50,488 nt of DNA from Fragilaria crotonensis (GCA_022925895.1 JAKSYS010000465.1:1-50488); one strand, 5' to 3'; counted from the stretch's first letter, positions 1 through 11,553 are shown. Numbers and translations are program-made. Notes: generated by a model from the sequence alone, not told the origin.

Positions 1-2966
1 GATGTGAATGCCAAAGATAGATGGGGCTCGACTGCTCTAATCCAGGCAAGCAGGAAGGGCCATTTGGAAGTGGTTCGTCTTTATTGAATCACAATGGAGT
101 GGATGTGAATATCAAGAATGACCATGGTGGCAACACCGCTCTCATTCATGCAAGCTATTACGGCTATTTGGAAGTGGTTCGTGTCTTATTGGGAAAGGAA
201 GGTGTGGATGTGAATATCAAGAGTAATGATGGCTTCACAGCTCTCATCCGTGCAAGCTATTACGGCTATTTGGAAGTTGTTCGTACTTTATTGAATCACA
301 ATGGAGTGGATGTGATTGTCAAGGATAACGATGGCAAAACAGCTCTTGATCACGCTCGCAACCAGAAAAAAGATGATGTCACACATCTCTTGGAGGAACA
401 CATGGAACGTGAGAAGTTTCGCAAGGAGAAAGAGCGAAACCCCCACAAGAAACCTGCAGCTGAAACGCCAGCATTGGAAGAGAAGCACCCTTCCAGCACT
501 GATGTACGCGAGAAGGATGAGCAGAAGCGTCGTGAGGAGGAAGAACAGAAGCGTCGTGAGGAGGAAGAACAGAAGCGTCGTGTGGAGGAAGAACAGAAGC
601 GTCGCAAGGATGAAGAGCAGATGCGTCAAAAGGATGCGGAACGAAAACATTCTATGGAAAAGCAGCGCCGTCAACAAGAGCTGTCGAATGGAACGCCCGC
701 AAAAAGCGGAGCTGAGCATCAAGTGAGAGGCGACCCCGCTCAACCGAACGAGAATAGCCATTCAATTGATGACACCAAGATTGAACAAGACCGAAGCAAG
801 CTTCTTCACGTGATGAATACACCATCCGCTGATCCTGCGGAACTGTCCTTGGAGTACATCGAGCGATGCATCAAGAAGGACCAAGACGGCAAACTGATGA
901 AACTTGGATCGGGTGCCTATGGTGATGTTTTCTTGGCGGAAGATTGTCGCCTGCCAAAGAAGTTCGCGGTGAAAATGATTAATCCTACGAAACATGATCA
1001 GGATACCATTGAGGACATACGCAAAAGCTTTCAGACGGAACTGTCGGTAAGTTTGGTATTGAGTGTTTCCTTGACACACCAGGTTCAATCATATCTTTTC
1101 ACGAAAACGGACACCTTCTCAATGCGCATTTCGTTTAACATAAAACAGACTTTAAAGCGATTCAGGCATCCCAACATTATTGTCTTGTACGGCTACAGTT
1201 TAAATCCCAGCAGTACGCAGCAGTGCTTGGTGTATGAATACGCCGCAAATGGCTCGCTCGCTGACTTCCTTCATCACCACGGCAAGACAGCCCGCCTGTC
1301 TGCAGATATTCGATTGTCGATCATGTTCGAATTGGCGAGAGCGGTTCACTTCTTACACACGGGTGGGTGCAAGGTGTTAGGCAAGGGTTGGAAAGTGTTT
1401 CATCGTGATATCAAGAGTGCCAACATTTGTCTGGCGGAAGATTTTTCCCCCCGGCTGATTGATTGTGGGCTGGCCAAATTTGTACGTGATTCCAACGCTA
1501 CTCCGGGGGCTGTCACGCTGAAGAGCACAAATCGAAACGGCACGTTTGGAACCCCTGGATACATGTGCCCAGAGTATGCGCTGAAGAGTGCTAAAGGGCG
1601 TCAATGTTCCTACATCGCCGCCTGTGATGTGTATTCCATTGGTGTTGTCATGGTTGAGCTAGTTTTGGGCTCCTTGACGGGAGGGCAATCGACGCAAAAT
1701 GACTCTCAATTCCTTGACGTGTATGAGAAGTATGTCATGAACGACCATCATGAGCTGATTGTTGATGGATGTGAAAAGCTCAAGCATGATGCTGATCCCA
1801 CCATCATCTGGAATCCGGTCGCTATAGAACTAGTTTGCAAGGCTGCTGTACAGTGCATGGCTCCTGTCTCTGGAAAAAGGTTGTGCACGAAGGACCTCCT
1901 AGGAGAGCTGAACCGTGCCATTCAGATAAACGCCGGTCTAAGGAGTTCCGAGCCGGAGGGTGCAGCTGGTAGTGGCTGCCCCTGTGATGTATGCAATCGA
2001 AAATGTGCCAGTATGAAATGTAGCAAGGGTCACGCACTGTGCTCCAGCTGTATCGAGAACTCTCTTTTGAATGCCCCCCGTCCTGGCGTTGGCAGATGCC
2101 CACTCATGTGCCTGTTCAATGAGTGCTCGGTCGTTTTGCAAGACGAGGATCTTTGTCGAAACATAAATGTTGGGTTATTCATCCAATACATTTTGAATCG
2201 AGAAAGTGACAGTCCTGCATCCACGTCGAATGACATTCCTGAATTGCTGAAGGACTTGATAATTCGTGTCGACGCAGGACAAAAGGGCATCAAATAGGGT
2301 TTCGACGAAATCCATGCGGGACAGAAGGGCATCAAAAAGGTTTTGGATGACGTCCATGCATGGCAGAAGAAGTTGGCAACAGGAATGAACTGGGCATTGG
2401 GAGCGTTGTCCTCGCTCACTGCAAACGAATTCCAGGAGTGCCCGAATCTTGTTTTGATGACCCCAAGCTCGGTTGAAGAGAAGGACTGGAGTAATCCCAA
2501 GAACTGGGTCAAGTGGGCTGGGAAGCAACAGTTCAGGGTCGTGTTCTTCTGTGCCCACTCCCATCAACCAGGCCATGATGAAGCCTTTGAGATCTCGGTG
2601 ACGCGAGAATGGATCGTCAAGGCTGCACCATGGCTCATAAGGTGTCTCCAGTTGTTGACGTGCATCGCCAAAGTCAAAAAAATTCCATTCCCAATCCCAA
2701 TCCCAAGTTCTTCAGTTTTGGATCAATGCAAAAGATTGAATGAATTTTACGATTCGTTGAAAGAAGAAGGAATGCAGGGTCCAATGAAGACTTTTGAGGG
2801 TGAAGCATTCAATGTGATTGCAAAAAAGGCCAAGGCCAAGGAGAATCGATTGCAGTGGGCCGATCACATGGTTTGTGTTCTCGATGAGAACGGAGCGCCA
2901 ATTTGGGTGAAAGGTGAATACAAGGGATTCTACCAGGTATCGTCGTCGGGATTGGTTGAAATATGA
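1..2966 (+). CDS. Ankyrin-kinase-RING protein, copy A (5' end outside window; interrupted)
   Basis: Predicted intracellular signalling protein. Visible order: about four ankyrin repeats (to about 390), a charged linker of repeated EEEQKRR (520-700), a protein kinase domain (about 890-1890), a RING-like finger (1980-2130, C-x2-C...C-x2-GH-x2-C-x2-C), then the unnamed CTD containing CAHSHQPGHDEAFEI. Kinase landmarks are LGSGAYGDVF, AVK, HRDIKSAN, DCGLAKF and GYMCPEY; the last two differ from DFG and APE. Two breaks: the first ankyrin repeat reads in frame 1 but loses one base near 79 (cgtctttattg where sister repeats have cgtgctttattg), and a TAG at 2295-2297 interrupts an otherwise open frame, standing where the adjacent repeat has AAG. 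A phase-0 intron is likely at 1047-1148. The family assignment is firm; whether the copy is expressed is unknown. Confidence 0.8.
522..617 (+). repeat. 24-bp in-frame tandem repeat in the linker of copy A
   Basis: About four degenerate copies of a 24-bp unit (cagaagcgtcgtgaggagga plus agaa) encode an EEEQKRR-type heptad-like charged helix. The unit is a multiple of 3, so copy-number change keeps the frame. Linkers differ strongly between paralogs: expanded in E, absent in C and D. Confidence 0.75.
1047..1148 (+). other. Phase-0 intron of copy A, 102 nt, free of stops
   Basis: The intron starts gtaagt after codon TCG and ends ataaaacag, joining ELS to TLKRFRHPNII. Its identity as an intron follows from paralogs C and E, which have stop-containing introns at the same codon. 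Here and in D the intron is exactly 34 codons without a stop, so retention would give a continuous protein with an insert between the kinase alpha-C helix and beta-4. Confidence 0.75.
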
Positions 2967-3584
2967 GCATAAGCAACCAGTTGTTGAGAAACCCACCGAC
3001 TCCCTTCTGAGTTTTGAAGCCAAAAGACACGGAAACGTCATCACTCCAGTCAACGCATGTGCCAGTTTAAGTATGAGTAGTATTATGTTCATCGATTTCC
3101 AACACAGTCCCTTCTCAAGTTCAGCAATTCAAAAAACAACATATTCTGCCGGTAGTATTATTCAATCACATGATCGGGGTGAGTCGCCACCGCTCTACCG
3201 GTACCTTGGGTGACAAGAAGTACTGAGTAATTGCTGTTTGCTGCACTGGAGTGATGGTGGCGATGCTATTTGGTGTTTCGCGACAAGGCTGTGACATCAA
3301 AGATAATACAGGATTGCTACAGTACCGGCATATTGATGTGCACGGCAGGATTCTCCGTACAACCGGTTCGTAGGATTCTACGATCACGGGGTTTGTACTT
3401 TACAGGACGTGCCACACTGGTGAGAGTATGCATACGAATGGACAGCGCAGGAAGGTCCGGCCCAAGCACGTTCCAGCCGTTATTTGTGAAATCGATGAGC
3501 GCTGACGCCAGCCGTCCTCCGATTGGCGTGATGCGACAATTTTAGCCATCTTGTTGATCCAACCGAGCCGGCAAGGTCTTTCTT
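2967..3584. other. Intergenic, no gene recognised
   Basis: Short open frames occur on both strands but none has recognisable motifs or a paralog in the window. The palindrome TACCGGTA occurs at 3196-3203. Confidence 0.4.
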
Positions 3585-4035
3585 TGTCAGCAATTTTTTC
3601 AGTCTGTCAGCAAATTCTGTAAGCAAATTCTTCGTGTCAGCAAATTTTGTCAGCAAATTTTTGCTGTCAGCAAATCAGATTGTCGTAAGCAAATTGTGTC
3701 AGCAATCAGCAAATTTGATTGTCGTAAGCAAATTGTATCAGCAATTCAGCAAATGCTCCTTAAAAGAAAACGTAGTCTTGGATTCCCATGTCCACGGCGA
3801 CATAAACTAATGTTCTACTATGAAAGCCAATTCTAAACAATTATTTTTGCTGACGAAGCAAATCGATTCACTAAGCAATTTTTTGCTGAATCAGCAAATC
3901 GATTCTCCGTAAGCAATATTTTTGCTGATTCAGAAAATTTGCTTTTCAGTAAGCAAATGCTTTCGTAAGCAAATTGTTTAAGCAATTTATTCTGTCAGCA
4001 AATTTGTCTTCCTGTAAGCAAATTTCTTTGCAGAC
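3585..4035. repeat. Degenerate AGCAAAT minisatellite
   Basis: About 450 bp dominated by (G)TCAGCAAATT and GTAAGCAAATTG motifs, repeated more than twenty times with irregular 10-20 bp spacing. Several copies face each other to make small hairpins (tttgctgtcagcaaa near 3660, tttttgctgaatcagcaaat near 3880). It is interrupted near 3760-3840 by about 80 bp of non-repeat sequence. No coding potential is evident. Confidence 0.85.
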
Positions 4036-5239
4036 GCCAGCTGCACTATAATCACGCCGGCATATCCAGTTTTACACCAGCCAGACATTGAACGGATCCG
4101 ATTTCTCCTCCGGCCGGCGCGTTTCTTCTTCATTCACGATTCAGTACCTATGTGCCGGACCTTCCAGAGCCAACCCATCATGGCGCACAATTCTCCTATC
4201 TTGTACGGTCGCACCGCGGTGCCAGGCGCGGCATCCTTCCACTTGTTTGGATTCGTGACAACGATGGTTGGACTGTAATAAACACTGAACACTCGTCAAG
4301 GCATAATTGGATCGAATGGCCAGCAACCTGGAAGTGTCAAGTCACGTTCAGTCAGACAACTCCCACTTGTTCTTTACTACAACTGCTTGGTTGTTCCATG
4401 TCACCTGTAGAGACGAAGCCTCTCTCATTTCACATGTCGCATGTACTACATATGCATATACCGGTAGACGTGACTCGTAACTCAGGATCGAGATCCTTCG
4501 ACAAAAGTCATTGAAATTGGCACATTATGGAATCGATGATTTGTCGTTATGCCACCAACGCACCACCAACTTGGGATGGCAGCAATGGATCATGGGCCGC
4601 TCCGCCACAAAGTTGTACAAAATGCCATTCTACTTGACTGAAAAAGGCAAAGTTGACCGTGCGGGGGGTCTCAACGTGGAGATGCAGCATTGCTTTGGAT
4701 CAGAACTAGCTATTGGAAGTAGAGCAGGTTTGTCATTGGTCGGTTATTGACATTGACATACATTGGCTGTTATACGAGGAAGGTGTCCGGGAGATCTACC
4801 GGTAGACAATTTGATTTATAGTCAAGGGGTTCTTCATATGACGGGCTGCGTTATCCATCATGACAAACGTTGCTTTTGGTGACAAGCTGCCACATGGGTG
4901 ATTTTATCGTCACTAGACTTCATTATTAAATCTTCCGTCGCATGGCCAATTCCTTTGTGTTACAGATACACAGACATTCCTCGCGACGAGGATAATGCAT
5001 GAGCACGTGACGTTTTCTACAATTCTCGGCAAGAGATTTGGAACGACAAGCACATGTGTGCTCGACCTGTGATCCCAATCTGTCAGTGCCTACAGGGAAA
5101 TCAAACTCCCTTTATCCAATCTGCGCCTTTGCGTCTACTTCTCTCTTCTGTCTCGCGGCGACGCAAACAAAACTTGGTGTATTCCTCCAGACATAGTGCA
5201 ATCTCATACATCTCTCTCTCTCTTGCGGGCGACATCAAG
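4036..5239. other. Intergenic, no gene recognised
   Basis: Two adjacent plus-strand open frames (4152-4514 and 4511-4750) overlap by a few bases but show no recognisable motif, and neither has a paralog elsewhere in the window. TACCGGTA occurs at 4459-4466 and CTACCGGTAG at 4796-4805. Not called as a gene. Confidence 0.3.
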
Positions 5240-6590
5240 CGCAGTTGACCATTCATTATTCTTTAAAATCACATCGACAGCGACATCGTCGTATTTCAAC
5301 AACATGGAGACAGCGTCAAATCTGCCTTGGCGACACGCCTACATCAGGAATGTGTAACCAATTTCATCTTGAACAAGCACATCCACTGCCCGATTTTGCA
5401 GCAACTCGCCAACAACATCCCAATACTCATATTTGATCGCCCATAACAAGGCGGTCCGACCATGTCGATTTCTGGCGTTCACGTCCACCTTACACCAAGA
5501 TAGGTCATGCCAATAAGCTGAGCGGATATCCATTAAGTAACGGGCGTAGCCATTCAGGCTTCTGGCATTCACGTTCACCATGTCGTGGTCCAGCAACTGG
5601 CGAACAACGCTCCAATGGCCCTTGGCGCAGGCGATGATGAGGCTTGTGTCGTTGTAATCATCACTGGCATTCACATCGATCTTGTTTCGTGTTTTAGCAT
5701 CTCCTGAACAACATCGCAGTGGCCATTCCTACATGAGTAACTGAGGGCTGTTTGTTCCTATCCAACTCTCGCATTGATAACCACCTTCTCGTGCTTTAGA
5801 ATCTCGCAAACAATATCCAAACGGTCTGCTTGAAACGCGTTAATGAGGGGTGTTTGCCCCCATACATCTCTCACATTCACATCCACCAAATCGTGTTTCA
5901 TTAACTCGCATACAGAACACCAACAATGAGGGCATCGGAGCGAATGTCGCCAATGCCGTGACCGGCATATTCCTTGCCGTGTTTCATCAACTCATGAAAG
6001 ATATCCAAAGTAGAACCTACCCTTAGAGGCATCGTGGTACCATCTTCTGCTTTGAACTACAACCGTTTGACACATCATCATTTCGCGAACCACATCCAAG
6101 TGACCATAATAGCATGCCCACTCAAGGGCATTCCAACCAAATAAAACCTGACGCAACGACATACACCTTGTCCTCTTGCAACAATGCACGAACCACATGC
6201 GAATGACCGAGTACACTTGCCAGTGTAAGGGCTGTCTCGGCATTTTTAGTACTTGCATTGACATCCAAATCAATGTGTCTCAACAATTGACAAACGACAT
6301 CACCATGCCCCTGTGAGCTAGCCACGAGAAGGGCGGTGCTGCAATCCTCGTTCCTGGCATTGACATGCACCCTTGTCATGATTCAGCAATTCACGAACAA
6401 CGTCACACTGGCCCACGGAGCTTGGCGTTATGACGCCTGTGTTGCCATCATATTCATCTCTTGCATTCAGATCCAACTCTTTCATTTTTCAGCAACTCAC
6501 GCAGTTCATCCAAGCGGACCATTGCGGCTGGCATCCATGAAAGCTTTGCTGACATTGCGACTTGTTTGAAGGTGCGAACTTGTCACGCTG
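5240..6590 (-). pseudogene. Ankyrin-repeat gene remnant, minus strand
   Basis: Translating the minus strand gives a run of at least nine degenerate ankyrin repeats spread over all three frames. Fragments include TALLVASSQGHGDVVCQLL, TALTLASVLGHSHVVRALL, NALEWACYYGHLDVVREMM, TPLINAFQADRLDIVCEIL, SLIIACAKGHWSVVRQLL and TALLWAIKYEYWDVVGELL. The array is cut by several frameshifts and in-frame stops (for example after GYTFLM near 5339 and after NARVG near 5765). Repeat sequences are much more diverged from one another than in copies A-E. No kinase, RING or CTD follows. It is probably an old relict of a different ankyrin gene, the only ankyrin gene on this strand. Confidence 0.75.
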
Positions 6591-6863
6591 CCCATTAACG
6601 AGTTTAAGGAAGGATACCATGATCAAGAGACAACGCTGTTTCTCTATTGAAGAATTTATGGGCGTTGCGATGTCAAGGTATGAGAATGTGGTGATGTCGC
6701 GATTCGTTGTGAACTAAAGCGGCAGGACAAGGGGATTCTGCGGTAAACGACTATCCTTAGGCGAATCCTTATCTTGCGACGAAAAACCATTACCAAAATG
6801 CGATTTAATAGAAACCTAATAAAATCGCACGTCATTTTCGTTCTTGTGATTTTGTTACCCTTA

Positions 6864-8199
6864 GGCAGTGTCCGGACAAGAAAAACTTGGCACCAAGGGT
6901 TTCGAAGTTTCGAAGTGCTCGAACTAATCGACTCGTGATTCAACTTCGATTTCTGAGTTAGTGGGACTCGTCTTTCGCGACTTCTCGATTCGAACCTAAC
7001 GAAAGCCTTTTATCCAAGTTTGCAATGCCAAGTTTCATATCCTATTAAAGTGCTTGGTTTTTGACCACTCATTTCAAGAGTAGAAATTCTGCTGCACTTG
7101 AATCAGATCCACCCTATGTAGCGAAAGGTACGAGAACAGTGCACAAGATTCTTCTTCATTTGCTTGTTCATTCTACCGGTGGTGATGACAATGTGAATCC
7201 AAGGTGCTTCATCAAATCCGAGAGGCTTGATTCATCATTGTTGCAGTGGATATTGAAGAGGAGACCTACGCCGAGGCAATGCATATTTGAAGTTACTGTG
7301 TTACCTTGTTTGTTAGGACTTCGGCTCGAGTACCACCGCCAGCAATGCGGCCATCGCGATTAGATTGTCGGTTCTCTCTCAAGAATCCCTTCCAGCAACT
7401 TTGGTATAAGCATTCATCCAACAAAAGCCTTTATTATATTGCAGACACCAATGCTCCAAACGTTGAGCGCTCTGTCGCTCCGAGTGATTTTACGACTGTC
7501 ATCGTAATGTTACGACTGTCATCGTGTGCATACGTTCAAGAACATCCCAACGAGGTGGTCCAATAAAATTGCGACAAGGAACGACTATGAGGGAGAAACG
7601 GATGAGGAATCAATCACATCTGTCAGATTTGTGATTGTCTAGTCGGAGCGGGTTTGCGGAGAGACAAATGCTCTGAGTACTGTGGAAACTTGTCAAGATC
7701 ATCTACCATAAAGTATATGGTGTATGTGTTGAAGAACATCTCTTGACAATCGACGAATCATTGAAGGAAGGCTTTAACTAACACTTCTAGCAGCTACCAA
7801 ACCCTGAGCATAGCTAGTACTTCATGTTACGGCTCTGCTGTTGCACAGCATTTCATTTGTTTGCATGTGCGATGTGCGGCGAACAACGAAGTGAAGTAGA
7901 TGAGCATAGACGTTGCTACTGCTGTACGACGTACCATACTACCGGCTATTGGTAGATGACTATCAATGCATTGCGTATACGAAACCATGTTGTACATGGT
8001 GCATGTACTGACATTACTGACTACTCACGATAGACCTACTTCGACTGGTCGTAATGGAAACTTGGGAGTTCGAACTTGGAAACTTCGATCGGACCTTTTC
8101 TTGTCCGGACGACACTCTGGGACAAGAAAATCGAGGATGAAATTATCTGGTTATGCGCCCTTGGAACTTCGTACGAAGTTTTGTTGTCCGGACACTGCC
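6864..8199. mobile_element. Non-autonomous DNA transposon, PIF/Harbinger-like
   Basis: The ends carry a perfect 16-bp terminal inverted repeat, ggcagtgtccggacaa at 6864-6879 and its complement at 8184-8199. Similarity continues imperfectly inward (aaaactt...ccaaggg). Both ends are flanked by TTA (6861-6863 and 8200-8202), the 3-bp TWA target duplication typical of the PIF/Harbinger superfamily. The 1.3-kb interior has only short open frames and no transposase that I recognise, so the element would need a transposase from elsewhere. A second partial terminal motif (cttgtccggac, near 8100) suggests nested or rearranged ends. The superfamily assignment rests on TSD length and TIR position only. 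Confidence 0.65.
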
Positions 8200-8680
8200 T
8201 TAACCGTAAACTGTAACGAAAACGGTATTCGAAGTAGTCAAAACGGAATCTTGGTTTGCTGCGTCGTCCAGATCGGACATAGCATGACATGTCGCACGTC
8301 AGGTACAAGTTACAAGTACGACAAATCCAGATCATCAGCAAATGACGATTCCGGCGCCTTTTTCAACACGCCACCATCGGCAGTGCTGTCGTCTTGTGAA
8401 CGAGGACGCGGGAGTAGCTACTATACTGATGAATACATGTACAGTGTAGTAGTAAAAGCAAAGCACAGGAGGCCGTATCATATCATAGAATTGTCATCGC
8501 AAACGAGGTTGTATGCTGACATACAGTGTAGATTTGTTCTGTCGTACCGGCACTAGCTACCGGTAGTAGTATTTGTATGTACTTGCCTACTGTAGTCTGC
8601 AAGAACTCTGTCAGCCAATCAGCAACCTTCACTTTTATGTGTCGCGAGGGAACATGGAATTTAAGTGCACTGTGGTCCAT
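8200..8680. other. Intergenic, nothing recognised
   Basis: Only short open frames without motifs. CTACCGGTAG occurs at 8557-8566. Confidence 0.3.
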
Positions 8681-8870
8681 TTCGGTCGGCCAACCGAAAT
8701 TTACTTAATTTCGGTTGCGAATAGGTTATGATTACAGAGACAACCAAAATGGCAAAAGCTTCATAACCCGTTAGGGAGAAAAGGGGGCCCATGGTAAGGG
8801 TTGATTTTCGTGACAACCAAAACCAAAATGACCCAAGACTCGTTTTGGTTTTGGTTTTGGTTTTGGTGGC
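8680..8870. repeat. Cluster of perfect hairpins
   Basis: caaccgaaat (8691-8700) pairs with atttcggttg (8708-8717) around a 7-nt loop. aaccaaaaccaaaa (8815-8828) pairs with ttttggttttggtt (8843-8856) around a 14-nt loop and is followed by further TTTTGG units. Possibly the remains of a small foldback element; no open frame. Confidence 0.6.
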
Positions 8871-9175
8871 AAGATAAGGATTGGCCTTAGAGTCGATTGA
8901 ATCATATTGTCAATCAGGATGACATGTCTGGAGTTGTCGAACAAACTTGTCGTACCAGTACAGGTACTACTGGTATTACATTGTAACTCATACCACAGCT
9001 GAATACTTGTACCTGGTACTGGAAACTGGAAACAGTCAATTAAACCACTTCACTAGAGACCATTCGAGAATTAATTCGGTGTTTCGATCCAGCCGGCCTG
9101 GCGTTATATGTCCGTTTTACTCTAGAATTTTGAATTGACAGACAAGTATACTCTGCCCAGGAGTATTTAACGGTC

Positions 9176-9645
9176 CAGTGCATTTTTCAAGGCGCCGTAA
9201 CTTGACGAATTCGCCGAAGTTAGCAACAGGCGTGCACTATGGTGCAGAGACGAGAATTTCAAACCCAGCCCACCCAAACCCACGGCCCACCCAAACCCAT
9301 TGGGTTAAGGGTGGGTTTTGGGTGAGCTCAGGATTTCATGGGTGGGTCTGGGTGGGCTGGCAAATCATAGCAAAAAATGACAGTAGATGTTTGCTACCGG
9401 TAGTAGTAGAACCATCTACTCCAGTACTAACTACTGGGTTTGGGTGGGTTTGGGTAGGTCTTGGTGGATCGTATGGGTTCTGGGTGGTTTTGGGCTGGTA
9501 CTTCCGTGAGCGTAGCTTTACTTGGGTACCCATGGGTTTGATATTTTCAGAAATTCCCGTCTCTGCTATGGTGTCTCTGGTATGGCAAGGAATGACATAG
9601 TGCACGCCTGTTACTAACTTCTTATTTTTGACGAAGTTCACACTG
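9176..9645. mobile_element. Foldback element with long inverted repeats and G-rich interior
   Basis: gaagttagcaacaggcgtgc (start of 9216-9241) recurs with one mismatch as its complement at 9596-9621. After a 30-bp asymmetric insert, agagacgagaatttc (about 9246-9260) matches its complement at 9550-9564. Outer parts (aacttgac... / aacttcgtc...) are also similar, so each arm is about 70-80 bp. The arms enclose CCCACCCAAACCCA runs on the left and GGGTTTGGGTGGGTTT runs on the right, which also pair with each other. A 140-aa open frame spans it but simply translates the repeat. No clear target duplication was found, so the outer limits are approximate. Confidence 0.65.
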
Positions 9646-10008
9646 ACAGCAACAGCATCACATCGACAGGAAAACTCAAGGCATAAAATTTTGCAAGTCA
9701 AGAATACTTAAACAAAATTTATTTTTACTTATCCAACATTTTTAAATTATTGATTCGCATTGATAAAGTATGAACATGAAAAAGAGGCGTTAAACTCTGA
9801 AATGGCAGGCGTGAAAATGTGACTCATAACCAAAAATCAAAACATCGAATTTATGCCCGAATGGTCTCTAGTGTTTCCTATTATTCGAACTCAAGCCCAA
9901 ACGTCCATTCTTTCATGAGCATTGGGCACTTGTGCCGAAGATATTGGTAAACAACACACCTTGCGTTTGCGTGACAGCATCAGCCATCAGTCACGCTCAA
10001 CCAACAGT

Positions 10009-11072
10009 ATGAGCCATAGTCTTGATTCAGCATTGATTCGGTATGCCAAAGATGGTAATGTCGACAAGGTCCGTGACCTCTTGCACAGAGGTGCGAATGG
10101 GAACGCCAAAGCACTAGATGAAGATGGCCATGACTGGACAGCTCTCATGTGGGCTAGCGATAAGGGCCATATGGAAGTGGTTTGTGTTCTCTTGAATCAC
10201 GCAGAGGTGGATGTGAATATCAAAGGTGCATTCGGCCTCACAGCTCTCGCGCATGCAAGCGGGAATGGAAATTTGGAAGTGGTTCGTGCTTTATTGAATC
10301 ACAATGGGGTGGATGTGAATATCAAGGATAAGTATGGAAGGACAGCTCTAACGCATGCAATCTTTAGTGGCCATTTGGAAGTGGAAAGTTTTTCATCGCG
10401 ACATCAAGAGTGCCAACATTTGTCTGGCGGAAGATTTCACCCCCCGGTTGATTGATTGTGGGCTCGCCAAGTTTGTATCTGACGACAACTCCAGGGCCAC
10501 TCCGGGGTCGTCAACAGGCACTTTGCAGAGCACAACTGGCGGGTTTGCATTTGGAACTCCTGGGTACATGTGCCCAGTCTATGTCAAGAAGAAGGGTGCA
10601 GGGCATCCACGTCCCTACATCGCAGCCTATGATGTATATTCCATTTCTTGATGTCTTTGAGAATTACGTCCAGGGTGAGCGTTCACATCACCGGATTGTC
10701 GATGGATGGGACAAGCTTAAGCGTGATGCAGATCCCACCGTAAAGTGGAATCCAGGCGCTCTTGAAATTGTATGTAAGGCTACGATTCAGTGCATGTAGC
10801 CTTTCCCTGACGAACGGTTGAGCACGGAGGACCTCCTCGATAAGCTCAGAGATGCAATCCTTTTGATTACAAACGCAGGCATTCAGCTTCCGGATGCAGC
10901 GAGTGCAGTAGACAGCGGTCCATACTTTCTTATTTGCAACACCAATCGTACAGAGATAAGGTACAGTGGCGAAGGTCACGCGCTGTGTACGGTTTGCATC
11001 CTGGACAAACTTGGTCATGAGAACGGAAGCCAACTTTCATGCCTTATCAATGAGTATTCCGCCTGGGAATAG
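10009..11072 (+). pseudogene. Ankyrin-kinase-RING copy B, internally deleted
   Basis: It starts at the ATG at 10009 (MSHSLDSALIRYAKDGNVDK) with four ankyrin repeats. Inside the fourth repeat the sequence jumps straight into the kinase catalytic loop: catttggaagtgg|aaagtttttcatcgcgac, near 10380. This deletes the linker, the kinase N-lobe and the intron, and shifts the frame. The kinase remainder keeps HRDIKSAN, DCGLAKF and a GTPGYMCP motif. A second deletion near 10645 removes about 75 nt relative to copy C. An in-frame TAG at 10797 precedes a RING-like remnant (GEGHALCTVCI) ending at 11072; the CTD is absent. Flanking sequence after the stop matches that after copy D. A non-functional derivative. 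Confidence 0.8.
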
Positions 11073-11226
11073 CCTAGAGCCCTAACATATGCATGTCATT
11101 ATATTATACTCATGTGTATGCAAATACTAGAGTTGGTCGAAGCTCAGTGACAAGGGCCAGCCACCATAAGGAAATTATGCAGTCTATATAAAGACCTACG
11201 GCACAAGCGATCGAGGCACATTTTCG

Positions 11227-11553
11227 ATGCCTTGGATTAATGCACGCTACGATTTGATGGATCGTGAGAAACAAGGTTCGGTTCTATCAGCTATCACAAG
11301 ACCTCGCCATGCAAAGATCCGGAAGGAGGAAGTGATCGGTTGGCACAATTCTCATCACGAACGCTGTGGAGGATCCTTCGGTCCCTACTATTACGACGGG
11401 CGTCTCTTCAGCGTAGCGCACGCACAGGTTTGGAAAGGCTTAGTGTCATCAGCTCCAGCATTCATCTATAATTCGGTGCGGGCCTTTATGAGATCCGAGG
11501 GATTTTTTTCAGCTCGCTGTCACGAGGCTGGAAGGTCCAACAGGATTTTGTGA
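11227..11553 (+). CDS. Family 4 hypothetical protein (108 aa)
   Basis: An intact ATG-initiated open frame, MPWINARYDLMDREKQGSVL, containing VSSAPAFIYNS. I do not recognise the domain. Support for it being real is comparative: related sequence lies downstream of copy D (37260-37910), copy E (42400-42670) and the ankyrin gene at 45 kb (47000-47400), sharing TDRDE-x-GSVLQL-like and VSSAPALI-x-DTDPCR-like segments. This is the only member open from ATG to stop. It sits about 150 bp after ankyrin-kinase copy B and faces the minus-strand family 2 gene tail-to-tail. It could be an exon of a longer gene. Confidence 0.4.
   Translation: MPWINARYDLMDREKQGSVLSAITRPRHAKIRKEEVIGWHNSHHERCGGSFGPYYYDGRLFSVAHAQVWKGLVSSAPAFIYNSVRAFMRSEGFFSARCHEAGRSNRIL

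Noticed and set aside
288-761. 157-codon minus-strand hydrophobic open frame
   Set aside because: It is the complement of the EEEQKRR repeat, which reads as leucine/phenylalanine runs; not an independent membrane protein.
3585-4035. CRISPR-like array
   Set aside because: Spacing is irregular, repeat units are degenerate and only 7-12 bp long, and the context is eukaryotic.
9420-9500. Interstitial telomere repeat
   Set aside because: GGGTTTGGGTGGGTTT runs are irregular and lie inside a foldback structure; they do not form a tandem TTTAGGG array.
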